DNA of 64,000 nucleotides, from NCBI GenBank assembly GCA_005406025.1, contig BGZK01002021.1:1-64000 (forward strand), written 5' to 3'. Positions 36,432 to 49,491 of the stretch are shown here, piece by piece; positions within the stretch are counted from its first letter, which is position 1; each line of letters opens with the position of its first letter. Source of the stretch: Eumeta japonica (lineage: Eukaryota; Arthropoda; Insecta; Lepidoptera; Psychidae). Below the pieces are notes generated by a model that worked only from the letters and a program-made list of their open reading frames with translations, searched no databases and was not told the DNA's origin. Both the position numbers and the translations under genes were made by a program.

Positions 36432-37770
36432 GCTAGATGATAAATTATTGCCAACATTAAGAAAAAAGATTTTTATTTTTTTATAGATTAGGCACCTTAA
36501 ACAAGTTTCTAATTTTTTTGCAATAATTATTTCAGTCAAATAGACAATAACAGTTAACAGTTAGAACAGAAGTTAACGATTATATGTAATAACTATTGTT
36601 CTGAGACAAAACAATATTTTAACTATATATCGTAAAATAGCAACAATAGCAAAATGTTATTACTAGTTGAAAATTAATATGCCAGAGGGCAGTATTTGTA
36701 ATGGTCAAAGTCTAGTTTATGAGTTAAAATCACGGAGGTCGCTTTTTCATTTTATTTAGAGTTGCTAGGCCCGGTCAGCAATGAGATCTTAAAATAATTC
36801 TAGGATCTTGTGTATCTTGTGTCTTGCAATTTTGTTTTGAACGATATCTTGTATTTATAGAAATCTACTCGCATTTTCAGCTACTTTTATTTTTAGAGTT
36901 GCAGAAAGAAAAAGTACTTTCCATTGCATCGGATTGACGAAATTCTATGTGCCCGTTGTGTCTGTAGCAAGTTTGCCTAAGGTAGTAGGTAATTTATTTG
37001 TACTATTGTTATTATTATTTAAGTACGTGATCAAGTTGTTGTAATTGTCTTTAAAAATAAATGAATTTTTTCGCCAAAAGTTGGTTTGAAATATTAAAAA
37101 CTAATTTTCGTTACTAAAAAGTTAATGCGTGTTTTGAATAACTCGCTGCTGAGGCGTTCCATCCCACAATTTTGTTATTTGAGATTGGAACGTTTGGTCC
37201 TTGAGCTCTCTATACTCATACAATACACTTGTTTTAGAGTGTGATGAAATACCGGGACCGCCGGCTTAACGTGCTCTTCTAAATGCGGAGCGAGTTGCTT
37301 AATTTGACTTAGTTAAAACTTCATGGGTTCATTCGCCTGTGGTCAGGATCTGACCTGGTATCCGGTTCGAAGATGACGCTCTTAAACATTTAAACATTGA
37401 GCGACCATCCTCACTATAATATAATTAATTTGTGTAGCATTCATAGTATGTACAGTACAACACATGAAACTGCCGCTGTGTGGTTAGTCACTAAAGCGTC
37501 GCTATGGCGTAAAATAGAAACGCGGGTGAGAAGTTAGGATCGGGGAGCGTTAAACCTGTGCATTGCATCATTCGCGAGTAATTCAGAGCAGCAGAGCCAT
37601 AGAGACTATATAGGGAGGGTTCCGTGTGTTGTTAGGTAATAATATGTACATTTAATCTATTATTACTATCTATTGCACACTATTTGCAAATTAAACACTA
37701 TAAGACAAGAGGAAATAAAGTGTTAAGTTGAAGTTATTTACATAGGATGCTTTAAAATTTAAACTTTATT

Positions 37771-37789
37771 ATGGAGTTAGATGAAAAAT
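37771..37789 (+). other. Counterpart of candidate exon 1 in X3
   Basis: Identical to X1 11118-11136, including ATG and the donor AAT|GTGAGT. Confidence 0.3.
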
Positions 37790-38833
37790 GTGAGTACCTA
37801 TATGTCTTAAAAGTTGAAAGATCTGGGTTTTTCATGATTTTTTTATCAATATGTAGTATATGCTAAGGGCAAATTACATCAAGATATAAACTCTAGTCGC
37901 TAAATTAAAGATAATATTTTACAAATAATTTATGACTAATCTGTCAAATATTTTGTTTGATGTTTATGAATTACATTTTTCTTTTGGTGCTAAGAGCAAA
38001 AGCAAAGCTGCCATCTATATCAGTGTCAAGTAAATAACATCCCAGTCAGTCCACGATTTGATCTATTTCTCTTTTGTTTAATTATAAACAACAATGAATT
38101 TTTAATTTTAGCAATTGCTGTATGTAAACTAGGCTAGAATTACCAGCTTGAAATTAGTAATAAATTTCTTTTAAAGTTATTGTAATTTTCATTTTTTATA
38201 AGGCTTATCGCAAACATGTTTTTTTACTGAGTTGCATATTTAATAGGAAAAGAGTTACTAAAAATCCTTATTTAATTATATGCATTTACATTTGCTAAAT
38301 TTGTAATTAATTGGGCTTGAACTTAATATTGCTACAAAGGCAATTGGTGGACATATATTTCCGTTTTTGTTCACTAAAATATAGTGTAAAAATAAAATGT
38401 TTTGTTGTTTATTGCATATATTCATTTTTTCTTGTAATATTGCATTCTTTTAATGATTGATTTGATATTTCACAATGGTCATTTATTTACATCCATATTT
38501 CATCAAAAAAAGTGCTTATACTAATGTTATTTTGTATAATTGACTATATTATTGTTTGTTTTGTGTTTTGTTCCAAGTCGTAAATTGAATATATTTCTGA
38601 TGTTTTTTTTATTTGTCATATGTTTCATTACAACTTACCAGTACGGTAAGTAAGAGTATATTTTGACATATAATATAAATTGTAGAAGTTACACAGCGAT
38701 AAATTGATAGTGTGAGAAAAAAGATAAGTGTCTTTCATCATCCTTAAAATAACAGTTTTTCTACTTCTAATAAATTGAGGAAAACTATAACAAATGTAAG
38801 AATTATGTTCGCAAATTTTGCAAGTTGCCAAAG

Positions 38834-39185
38834 ATGTTAAGTAAAGTTAACGATTCGGGTAAGAAAAAAGGTGTGAAAGTAAATGTCAGCAATTTTAAAG
38901 TTATGGTGTTTGAGACAAGTGAAAGCATGGCTGAATGTGATATATCTATAGGAGGTGAAAGAATTATTAAACAAGACAAAGACTGTCTATTTGAGTAGTT
39001 TATTTGCAAATGAAAAGAATCATAATAGATGTATAGAAAAGAGAGTTATTGCAGAAAATAAAGTCACTAGTGCCTTTCTTGCTCTTATGAATATATAAAT
39101 TGTTTCATGGCAAGCTCTTTTGGTTATCTATTCTTAATGCAGTTCTGGTATGGATGGAATAAATCATGACCCATAGACAAATAAC
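38834..39185 (+). pseudogene. RTE-like reverse transcriptase fossil in X3
   Basis: Same fossil as at 12186-12540 in X1. It shares the TGTGTC to TGTC contraction with X2 but keeps GAGAGTT like X1. Confidence 0.65.
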
Positions 39186-39743
39186 AAGTTTAATTCACAA
39201 GCCTTTTCCTGTTAAGGAGGTAAAGTTTAATGTTAGGTTTTTCAACGGAATCTCAAAACTAACATTCGAGTGCCACATAGAATCAGGAAAAACAAAACTT
39301 ACATAATTCTTCTTAGTAATTCTTAATGTATGCCACTTATAGTCATGGTTTCTCACTTGATTGTCATTTTGTACATACTTTTGATCTAATGTATTTGAAT
39401 ACACTTATGAGTACAATGCCTTTTTTAATTAAAAAATATATCTTAATATGTTATGATAAATCTCTAGTTCTTTGAAGAATACAACTGTTTTACTGTCTTT
39501 AAATGATTCTGTGTTAATTGATGGGACAAGAGATTTTCATGATAAAACATATGGAATTGCAAGGAATATGTAAATACTGTATTGTTAAGACATTATGGGA
39601 AAGTTAAAGCGCCATCACAAGGGAAATTGAAGGAGAAATCAACGAGTGAGCAGTACAGTGTTGGTTTAATCTTATTAATAGTAGAAGTCAGATGCTAGTA
39701 GATTATTCATACTTTGGTCACCTGCCTGTATGGGATATTGAGG

Positions 39744-40490
39744 CTTCAAAGAAAGCAGTAGAAAACCAACATAGTACCAGCATTCGCTGATTATCTGACT
39801 CCCTTGGACATTCTAAAGACATCATATATTGCCATTGCCAAAATCATTAGGTAAGACTTGTAAAAGTTGTTGAATAGTGCCCTACAAATTAAATGAGATT
39901 CAGGCGAAATGTCCAGTAGAAGAAACTGCTCCTTGCCCTATTGAAAGATGATCGTTTTATTAAACACATTGCTACTTTGTGATAAAATGTGGATTTATCT
40001 AAACAATTCAAAGATGGAAAACCAGTGGTTATACAAAGGACGATTACTTGAACCCCCCTTGAAAAGAGATCAATTCGAGCCAAAAGTCTTGTAATGTGTC
40101 TGGTGGAATTATGAAGGTTTAGTGTACTTTGAAACAATTCCAGATGGTCAAACTATCACAGCCAAAATATATAGCGAGCAGCTCATATATAGTGAGGCTT
40201 CGTTGCAGAAATATCTCGGGCTAAGTAAATTGAAAATGGATGCTCTAACAACATGACAATGCTACAATATGACAATGCTAAACCACATAGTTCGAAAGTT
40301 AAACAGGATAAAATCACAGAACTTGGCAATATTAAATTCCTGCCACATCCAGCATTTAATTCAGATTTTGCACCTTCAGACTACTGTTTATTCTTTCATG
40401 GAAAAAAAAAAGTTTTACCAAGGTGTCAAAGAACTTAACAAATATTGGGTTAAGACCATAGGATACAATGAGCTATACTTTAAATATTAA
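39744..40490 (+). pseudogene. mariner transposase fossil in X3
   Basis: Same fossil as in X1 and X2; the C-terminal YDNAKPHSSKV and SDFAPSDYCLF motifs lie near 40266-40395. Confidence 0.7.
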
Positions 40491-40881
40491 GGTTTTCTTT
40501 TTGTATGATTATTTAATAAACAAAATGAACATTAAAAATGAATATTGTTTATGAGACACCTTAATAGTTTTGAGACTGGAAATATATTACACATTTGAAT
40601 TATTGTCATATGATTTGCTGATTAAAATAACAAAAGCAATGTTTATTATTTTTATATTATTAAAAATTCAAATTTTATAATAAAATTAAGAAAATCTTTT
40701 AACCTAGCCATTTATATCTAAACAAATAATAACACACGCAAATGTATTATTTGCAAGAAAGAGAAAATTGGTCAAAAATAGAATTAAAACTGACAAAAAT
40801 TGCAATTTTCAAGATATTCATTCAAATACAAATATTGAGTTGATAAATGACAATAATGGATTTCACATATAATCACTTAGT

Positions 40882-40920
40882 GCTTGGGATGATATTTTCT
40901 GTAAATATCATCCCACAAGC
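40882..40920. repeat. X3-specific near-perfect palindrome
   Basis: GCTTGGGATGATATT faces AATATCATCCCACAAGC with a few bases between. X1 has only the right arm plus TTTACAGAAAATATC. The X3 left arm GGGATGATATTTTCTGTA is the exact reverse complement of X1 TACAGAAAATATCATCCC. Confidence 0.8.
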
Positions 40921-41285
40921 AACAATTTTCCTTTTTTAAAAGATAGTGGATTTGGTTTAAAAATTTTTAAAGGATGGCAGAGACCACAGATTTCTACATG
41001 GTCTTTGAATATCTATTGTTTCACTGAATAGTCAGTCATTAATAGTTCCCAATCCGAACTAAGCCAGCATAGAGAACTTTAGTTCCATGTCTTTTAATTT
41101 TTCAAAGATTGTGGGAGGGTATACCTCAGTAATAGGGTAATAAAAACTGTGAAACAACAATTCGACTATTAAAATCATTGACCTGCTTTTGATGAAATCA
41201 TTCTGTAGTTTGTGTGATTGACCGATCTCAATACAAAGTACTTAACAAAATAAATAGACTACTTGTTTATGGATATTACATAATA

Positions 41286-41613
41286 CAGTGGAATCTCAAT
41301 AACTCGAATGTCAAGGGAAATGCAAAAAAATTAGAGTTAATGAGTTTTCGACTTAACAAGAACTTCGAGATAGATATGACTGTGACGACAAGGAACAAAC
41401 ATAACATTCACGGCTGTGTTACTTAGAAAGATTCATGAATGTATTCATTCATTGCATGTGTACAAGACAAAAACAATAGATTAGAAGATCCGAACCCGAA
41501 CATTCATTTTGGAATTTTATGCTATTATTTCGGGGAATTCCAAGTAAGACATCATTATATTTTACCAACTGCGACTTACGGAGTCTCCTTTTTGAAATTC
41601 GAGTTATAGAGTA
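41286..41613. mobile_element. pogo/Tigger-like nonautonomous element in X3
   Basis: Orthologous to the X1 and X2 copies, with the same TA target and ends. Confidence 0.55.
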
Positions 41614-41916
41614 TAAATATGTATTATCAATACTTCGTGGAAAATAACATTCTGTTCGCGTTACAAAGTGTAAATAATTCGAGATACCGCATATTTAGGG
41701 TTTACATAAAGTACAATTACAAAGGGTTTTACATTGATAAGTACAATTTTTATTCTACTTTATCACCATATTACCATACCAATTCTGCAATCCTGAGTTC
41801 TATATTTATTCCATTTTAATTAATTTCATGCATTGTTCCTTTTTATAAAGCATCCAAAATTTTTTAAAATACTTTGTGACTAATATGTAAATAATTTGTT
41901 TACAGATTGCAATAAC

Positions 41917-44900
41917 ATGGCACCTCTAACACATATTGATGGTCTGGGAAAGAAACAGCAGGAAATAAACAGATTAGTACAAGAAACTCTGGAAAAGAGT
42001 ATTCCTTTTGAAGTTGTATTAAAACAGAATGGTAACACTGATGTGGAAAATTTGATGAAAATTAAAATTGCCAGTAAACTCAGAAACATTCAGTACATAT
42101 TAGGAATATTAAAATCTCAAGATATGCTGTATATATCTTATGCAATTAAACATAGTGTCTGGATTGTTACTGATAGTGAATACAGTAATTTTATCACTCC
42201 TCAATATCTCTATCATGAACTCTTTCCATTGATGACTTTCAAAGCAATACATAAATTTCTACTTTTCATACGCCTCCATTTGAAAGATGAATTGCGTGTT
42301 GAAGCGTTTTATAAACATTATGAAGAAAATAATGATATACATACGGCTATAAAATGGTTGCCTAACTGTTCTATACCGTTTATCAAAAAGCTGTAGAAAA
42401 CACTTTTCTAAAATAAATGCATCATTATTTAAACGTCTTTGTGAAAGGTCATTTAGTATATTGGAGGTCTTGAAAATAAAAGAGAATGTTATTTAGGTCA
42501 CCATTTGAATGCTGTCAAATTTTTGTTAACACGCATTGTCGAGAATATGTTGAAATTTTATATATCCATATTAATGAAATTCCATCATTTGATCAGAAAC
42601 ACACAAAAATATTGTTACGACAATGTCCAGAAATAATAGAAAGTACATTTAAACAATTTGCTTATAAACTACATATGAAAACACTGGCAAAATTCTTGGG
42701 ACCTGATAAAATCAAAGATTTTCTTTGAGACACTCTGAAAATATAGAAATGAGTTCTTGGTTCCATTTTGGAAATATTAAATACTTTATCGAACAGCTTG
42801 ATCAGAAAGAAAGGTTTACATTTGTCAAAGCATTATTCATAGACAAATTGTGTGAGTCTGGTAGTACTGATCCAATTTTATATAAAAAATATTCATCCAT
42901 ATTAAAAGCTTATAACACTACTGTGTATGGTCGACCGACTCTCTATCAGTGGTATGAATTCACGTCGTTTTCAACTGCATTTCCAGAACTAACAAAAATT
43001 ATGAAATCAGAATCATCACCTCGTGAAAGAGCAGCTATTTTAAAAGTATTACTATCATGTGCTCAATATGAAAGTCATGATATTCATAAATTGCTGCAAT
43101 ATTTTCATGATAAACACATTAACGAACCATTTACATTCAAGATCGAATTTGTTAATAATCTACTTTCAATGACCGACACATATAGATTCAAAGAAGAAAC
43201 TTGGAAATTATTAGATGAACTGTTTTATAGCCTTGAAGTATATTCTGAGTCGGACAAGAATGTTGATGAATGCACAAAAGCTATTATAGCCTACAAAGTA
43301 TTACATAAACAGCCTGTACCTGAGGTAATAGTGAAGAAAATGAAAGAAAATGTATTTATTTTCATAAATTTAAAAATTGCTGAACACGAAAAAGATCTAA
43401 TTTTTAAGTACTTATATAATTTGATTGAAAATAAATTAAATGCAGAGATGTTAGATGAAAAATCAAGTTTGGATAGAAGTGTAAGTCTAATGTTAGAAAT
43501 GCTAAATCTTTTAAAACAAATGCATAAGGATTTGGTTATGCATCCTTCACTGTTGGAAAAAATTAAAAAATTCATTGAAATTAAAGAGACTAAAGGATGG
43601 AATACATGCTTAGACTCCCTCTTCAATGTGAATAAGTCCTGGAGGAAGCTTATGTTTGAAGAATCATTAATTCTCGGCTGTAAAGTGGATGCCTGCTTGA
43701 ATGCATTAAAACATGACCCTACACTTTTGACTCGTCATTTGGTTGAAGTACAGAAATTGCAACGAAATGATAAATTACACCTAGATCGAGTAATCGCAAA
43801 ATTAGAGTGTACTGGCCAGAATCTCGCCTTGGATTGGACAACAGCTTATCGTACAGAGCTGAAGCAACCTCCTCCTAGTAAAGCAGTTGTGCGTGGGTTG
43901 TGTTTGCTGCTACCCCGTCGGAGTTGCAGCTCTTACTCGAAGAATATGCTCCAACTACACCTAAAATTCAGTGGAAAGAAATTGATGACACTTTACTCGG
44001 TTTGCAAAAATATTTAGGGCAAAGTATGTATATCGCGCGACCCACTTCAACCAAACCTCCTACTGCAATATGCAGTTGGAGATTACTTACCTTCACTTCC
44101 ATCGCTCATTTCAGTATTTTATAATTTGAGTGAGAATGACAGTCGAAATATTCTTAAGCAAACCTTAATATCTTCTATGTCAATATCCTTGCAAAAACAC
44201 GGCATGAGAATTGCGTTTTCTAAACTTGATTCTAATGAGCTTAAAGAAATGTTCTTGAATGTATGGACTATTTCAAAAACATGACAATCCGTGCGGTTGC
44301 TTTTGAACTGACCTACAAGTTGTTGTGCAAAGAGAAAATGTGCAAAGAGTTAATGAGATTTGGCAACTTCTTGAAATGTTTATGGACAAGTTATCTCCAG
44401 AAGAAAATCAAAAATATACACATTAATGGGGAAAATAGAACAAGTGCCCATTGCAGTACGTGCAAAATTTTGTATGAAGAGCTATAAAATTTTAAAATCT
44501 TTCCCAAGTGCTAACTGTGGGAATTTTGTTCAAAATTAGCTTATAGTACCAGATTTCTCATGGATACGTTAGATCCAGCTTTGTTATTGACATTATATTA
44601 GAGCACTTGAAGAACTATTATATTGAGAAAGATTTTGGGAATTATGAAAAAACAGACAATTTTGGAAGTTATTGCTGCTTTTCTGTTACACTGTAAAGAT
44701 GATGATATTCAAATGCAAAGATATGACCAAATTATTTTGCCAATTATAAATCATTCAAAGAAAATGTGGAACGAAAAGTTACAGCAATGAGTATATAACA
44801 AGGACTTATTTTAAGGACCTTATTCATGCACTTGCCAACAGTAGTAATTTTATAGAGAATGAATATGTTGTTCCTGTAAAGATGTTTAATAAATTAATAG

Positions 44901-45412
44901 AAGACCTTGAGGTACAGTTTCCACTAATAGAAAACTATTATATTTTGACTTACTTGCGGATCAATATTTGTTTCTTAGAAGTTTATGGTAAAGCAGAACC
45001 AGAAATAAAATATTTAAAAAATGAAAATGAATCAAATGATACAACTAGCTTAAAAAATGAAATATGGAAAATCATCATTCCTGAATTTGTTAGAAGCTGT
45101 CTTCAGCTTTTGAAAGAAGATACAAGTAAATATTTTCCAACAATACATATATTTTTTGGAAAGATTTTAAAAAGTTTTATCAGGAATGCAACACCTAGTA
45201 TGGATCCCATTATTCTGGTAGCTAAAGAAATTATTTCTGTTAATAATGAGATACCAACTTTTCTTCTTGCTTTAAAGTTGTTGCCATCTTATGTACATGG
45301 CGATATTGAGACAACATATTCTAAATGCTGCAAAGAGATATTAGGACATCCTTCATCTGAAGTTAAAATGCATTATTACAGAAAGTTCCAAAATGAAGAT
45401 AAAATTAAATAG
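41917..45412 (+). pseudogene. X gene, copy 3, many small contractions
   Basis: Equivalent of the X1 protein from ATG 41917 to TAG 45412. Frame breaks begin near 42388 (A-run), 42400, 42480, 42523 (T-run) and 42726. They are dense between 43800 and 44800: CTCTCG to CTCG, CCCCC to CCCC, CCGCAC to CCAC, CACAC to CAC, CCCACCAAG to CCCAAG, and several A- or T-run losses. There is one gain (GTTACAG for GTACAG near 44779). Long open stretches survive between them (42725-44017 and 44882-45412). It shares the NE insertion and most substitutions with X2. It cannot be translated as written; the type of error argues for caution before calling it dead. Confidence 0.75.
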
Positions 45413-47291
45413 ATAATTCTGCTTTACTAAGAGTGAATTTATACTCTATTAATATTTTATTATGACTTTATATGTTGTAAAAAGATCGACATATGGATTT
45501 TTAATCTTTTTAAATTACACTTTACGTGATATTAGCATGGCATTCATATAAAGTTTGTAACATCAGTATTGGTTTTATTATATTGTATAAGTGTTTGAGT
45601 CTACACAAACTACAATGAATAATGCTTTTAGGCTTTTATGACATCAAAGTTGAAAGAAATTGGTAGCCATTACTTAATTTTAAAGGAATGTATTTTTGAG
45701 GGTAAGAACACATCGATTAACTGATTTTGTCTTTCGTATTTGATTGTGGACATGTTTTCTGATGTATTGTGTATTATAAAATATTTCGTCTTTAATTATG
45801 TATATGATACAAACAAGGTGGAGAAATTATGAAATTGAAACATGTCTCTTCTATAAATTTCTCATATCGAGATTTAATAAATTTGCTTTTCCATATTTTT
45901 ATGTGATATGAATGGCTGTTAGATTTAAAAAATATTGCAATATTTTTATGTAAATTTTATAGAATGATATATTCAAAAGTTAACTATTTACATTTATATT
46001 AAGGGCACAAAATCACATCATAAACAGGTGTTTATATGTTTGTAGCATTATATTTCACTGAAAACTGTAATAAATATTGACATTCAACCATGGATATGCA
46101 TTTATAAAATCATTTAGTGGGGGCATGGGATTAAATTCACATCTGTAGGGATTTATCTGAGCATGTTAACCTATTATGAAGAAACTTTGGTGAAAATACA
46201 ATGTGCGAATCACTGACACTCAAGGATGTAAATATGATGCAAACATTTTTGTTTTAAGTTGGAGACATCAAACTATTGCTTGTCCTCCATACATGTTGGC
46301 ATTCGTTATTTTTTTGAAGCCACTTGTGGTTACAATTAACATATAATTAACATATTCATCATTGACGTTAGTCAATGGTCACAAAATTTTATTTTGGAAA
46401 ACCTCTTGCCTACCTAATTTCCAGTTTTTATTAAAGAAATTTTATATGTAGAAAGGGGCTATTGCATTGGTTTCAACTGTAGAATGAAAAACAAAACAAA
46501 GTATTAAATATTATTACTCGTTTATTGGTATATAATTAAAATTACGTAATGTTGGGTGATTTTAATTAACGTATCTTGTAAATTTGTCTATTGACCTTTA
46601 AATACTTTGCTTGTAACTTGCTTTATATAAATGGCTGTTTAAAAATACAAGGTATTTAAATGTTTATCTAATCTTTTAAATTTTCAGTAATAAATGTATT
46701 TGAAAAATTAATTTTGTTTTGACATAAAACAATATCATAAATATTTTTTTTACGTGTTTATGACACAAGTGAACTTCCTACAATGAAGAAAGTTTGTTTT
46801 TTCTTTCATTGATAATTGCTATAATTACACAGCTCTGCAATCAAAAAATTGCACAGGATTATAATATTGAAATATTGATTCTTAATCGTCGAAACTGGGA
46901 AAAATATTTCATAGGGTCAGAGTTTCTTATTTCTAGTTTCATTTAGAATGTAACTGCTACATAGAACTCAAAGTTAGGTATCCTATTAAAATGCTAAAAG
47001 ATGGGACTTTAATATGCCAGCTGACTATTGGATTCTTCTACAGACAACAGATGGAAAGCACAATATGTCTGGAAAAGTATCAAAGGAAAGATAGGCAACA
47101 GAATTAACATGGAATGCGAAATATGTTGCATGAAGTATTGTTCATATAATTATAAAAATATGGTTAATCGTAATAAAATATACCTTGTTATAATAATGAT
47201 AAATAATCACTCCTATTTCCAAGGGTTGGCAAAAACTTATAAGTATGATGGTCTTTGCCTATCTCTTTTGCTTCACTTTCATCCTTCAAAC

Positions 47292-49491
47292 TTTTTATGC
47301 TAGCCCGTTGGTATTGCGTATTTAAAATTTGGTTTTTTTTTAATATGCCACCAATTTGGTCTGTATAAATTTTACAGGACAACCCTTGTTATAAAATAAG
47401 TATACCACAAAGGCCTGCTCCTGTATATATTCAAATTTTAAGTACCTACTCTTGGCCGAGTGTCTAGAGCTGGAGTTTCCAACTTTTGTAAAATTATATT
47501 TTAACATGTGTTTTTTTTATTAAAGCATTATCTTTACAACTTTTAAAAAACTTACTTTTTTCAAAAATTTTTTGGGATGTATTAATGTTTTCGTCGTTTT
47601 CATCGTCAAATAATGTTTTCAGATAGGAATGATAAAAATGTTATTCCATGTATTGATCTAAATAACGGAACATACTTCATTTGCAGGTGTAAGTCTCTAA
47701 TAACTACAAATTAATAATTCTTTTTGTCGGTATTCATGATTCTAGGTCAATGAGAAGTATTTAATAGCTTTTGGTTCATTTGTGAGTATTAAAATTTAAG
47801 GCATAAATGTCTACAGCATTTTTTGATGACGTTGACTTAGAATCTTGATTTATTTACAGCTCCTAAGGAACCAAGACCTAAGTATTTAGTATTAATTTCA
47901 ATTTGATAACTCTGCCCGACTGATAAAAAGGTCTTAACAGACAAATGGATAATGAAATGATTCTACAAGGGTTCCCTTTTCCTGTAGAGATATGGAACCC
48001 TAAAAATATTTAGGTATCAAAAATAAGCCGGAAAAATTTTGCTGACCTTTGTTATTGATGTTTCCACCTAGATATGTATTAGAAATACATTGATGGAGTA
48101 TTTATTCACAATTTCATTTAAATTAAAAGTTTTTGAGATGTACTGTTCGTCCCAAAAATTTATCATTATTTTGTTAAATAATTGAGACGCAGCTTTTTTG
48201 CTAGTGCCACGTTTTATATGTATTTTTTGTAACGTTGTTTTAGTATATTATGGTCCTTTGGTTGTTATAGAAACCAAAAATTTGATAAATATTGACAAAC
48301 TATATATATTCTCTAAAATGTTTTTTGTCGGTATGAAATATGTTTCCTTGATACGTTGTCAAACGTATTCGCACGGGTTACCCATAGTATATCATCATAA
48401 TGTTTATGAATCACGTTTCTTCTTTTGGTGCAATCCGTTGTAATAGGGTGGTCATTTAATTGTTACAAATATGGTTCTTTACATCAGAATAAAAAAACGA
48501 ACTTATAGGATGTGATTGACTGTCACAGCTTCAAATCGGATCTAATAAGTCAAACAGTTGGTACGTATATGAATTTCGGTGACCTAATACATATGTGTAA
48601 TATAAATAATGAATTTGTTATTTGTGGGGGTCATAATTTGAGAATTAAAAAAACCATGTGAACTGTACCGACTCGTGGTACAGTTGGTTTATCATGGTAT
48701 ATCTTATCTAATGAAAGGGTTAGTTGTGGGGCTCTTAAATGCAAACACGAACACACAAATTGAATACTAAAAATGTTGTAACAAGTTTAAGGTGAATATT
48801 TCAATATTTTACGTATTAACTTATATTTGCAAATAAATTTGTATTACATTAAAAAAATGGTAAATAACCTACCTATCTATCGTACGGAATTCTTTCCATG
48901 CGAGTTCAAATTGCACTTGTCCAGTTTATTATCGCAGATATTAGCTGGCCTGGCAGATTGGTGAATTGGGGTTTGACCTTTAGTCTCAAATAATTTAAAT
49001 ACGCCATTATTAAACTATAGTGTTTTGATTATCAGTTAAGCATATTTTTGTTTATTTTCTCTTGTACGAAGCTACTGAACACAATTATAATCAATATCTA
49101 CTTAATTTTTGAAATAAACCGCGTCAAAGATGTAATAAATATTTATGGGCGGAGACGAGACGAGATGTCCATGGACAGAGAGGAATAGAATTATTTAAGA
49201 GGAAACGAAATTAGTAGTGCCTTCTTTTTTTTTGTACGATTGCATCCGTATTTCGGTGCGCTGGTCATGCTTGCCTATAAATACAGACTTTTTGTTGATT
49301 GATGCATATTGAAATTTTCTAAAACCATAACTATAAAATACAACAAACTAAATAAAACAAAAAAATCTGTACTTAAAACAGTTGACCTTTCAGGTCATCT
49401 CTAAAATTGATAGCTAACAATTTTCCATATGAACGTATTATTAAATAATACTTTTGTACAAAAATAAATACTTCGAAAATTCCAATTTTAT
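47292..49491. repeat. Segment Y, copy 3 (Y3), intact X-Y junction
   Basis: Homologous to Y1 (34402-35636) and contiguous with X3, giving the undisturbed order. About 990 bases (47877-48866) are extra relative to Y1. No gene. Confidence 0.85.
47877..48866. mobile_element. Insertion in Y3 (or deletion in Y1), with LINE/SINE-like hairpin
   Basis: Y1 runs from CCAAGAC to CTACCTATC with about 11 bases between; Y3 has about 990. The left part has a hairpin with arms AGGGTTCC (47968-47975) and GGAACCCT (47994-48001) followed by AAAAATATTT. This resembles the 3' end of certain insect LINE/SINE families (...GGAACCCTAAAAA). The rest is AT-rich with a short frame (48198-48443) that I do not recognise. 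No flanking duplication is clear. Confidence 0.45.

Larger units (their letters stand above)
36543..47291. repeat. Segmental duplication unit X, copy 3 (X3)
   Basis: Homology to X1 and X2 starts at GACAATAACAG (36543), 510-520 bases inside their shared left end, and continues through the X 3' flank to CTTCAAAC (47291). There it passes directly into Y3 without any element insertion. Most substitutions are shared with X2. In about 37670-37790 it matches X1 where X2 differs. Confidence 0.95.

Noticed and set aside
48198..48443. 81-codon frame inside the Y3 insertion
   Set aside because: No motif; expected by chance in about 1 kb of AT-rich sequence.
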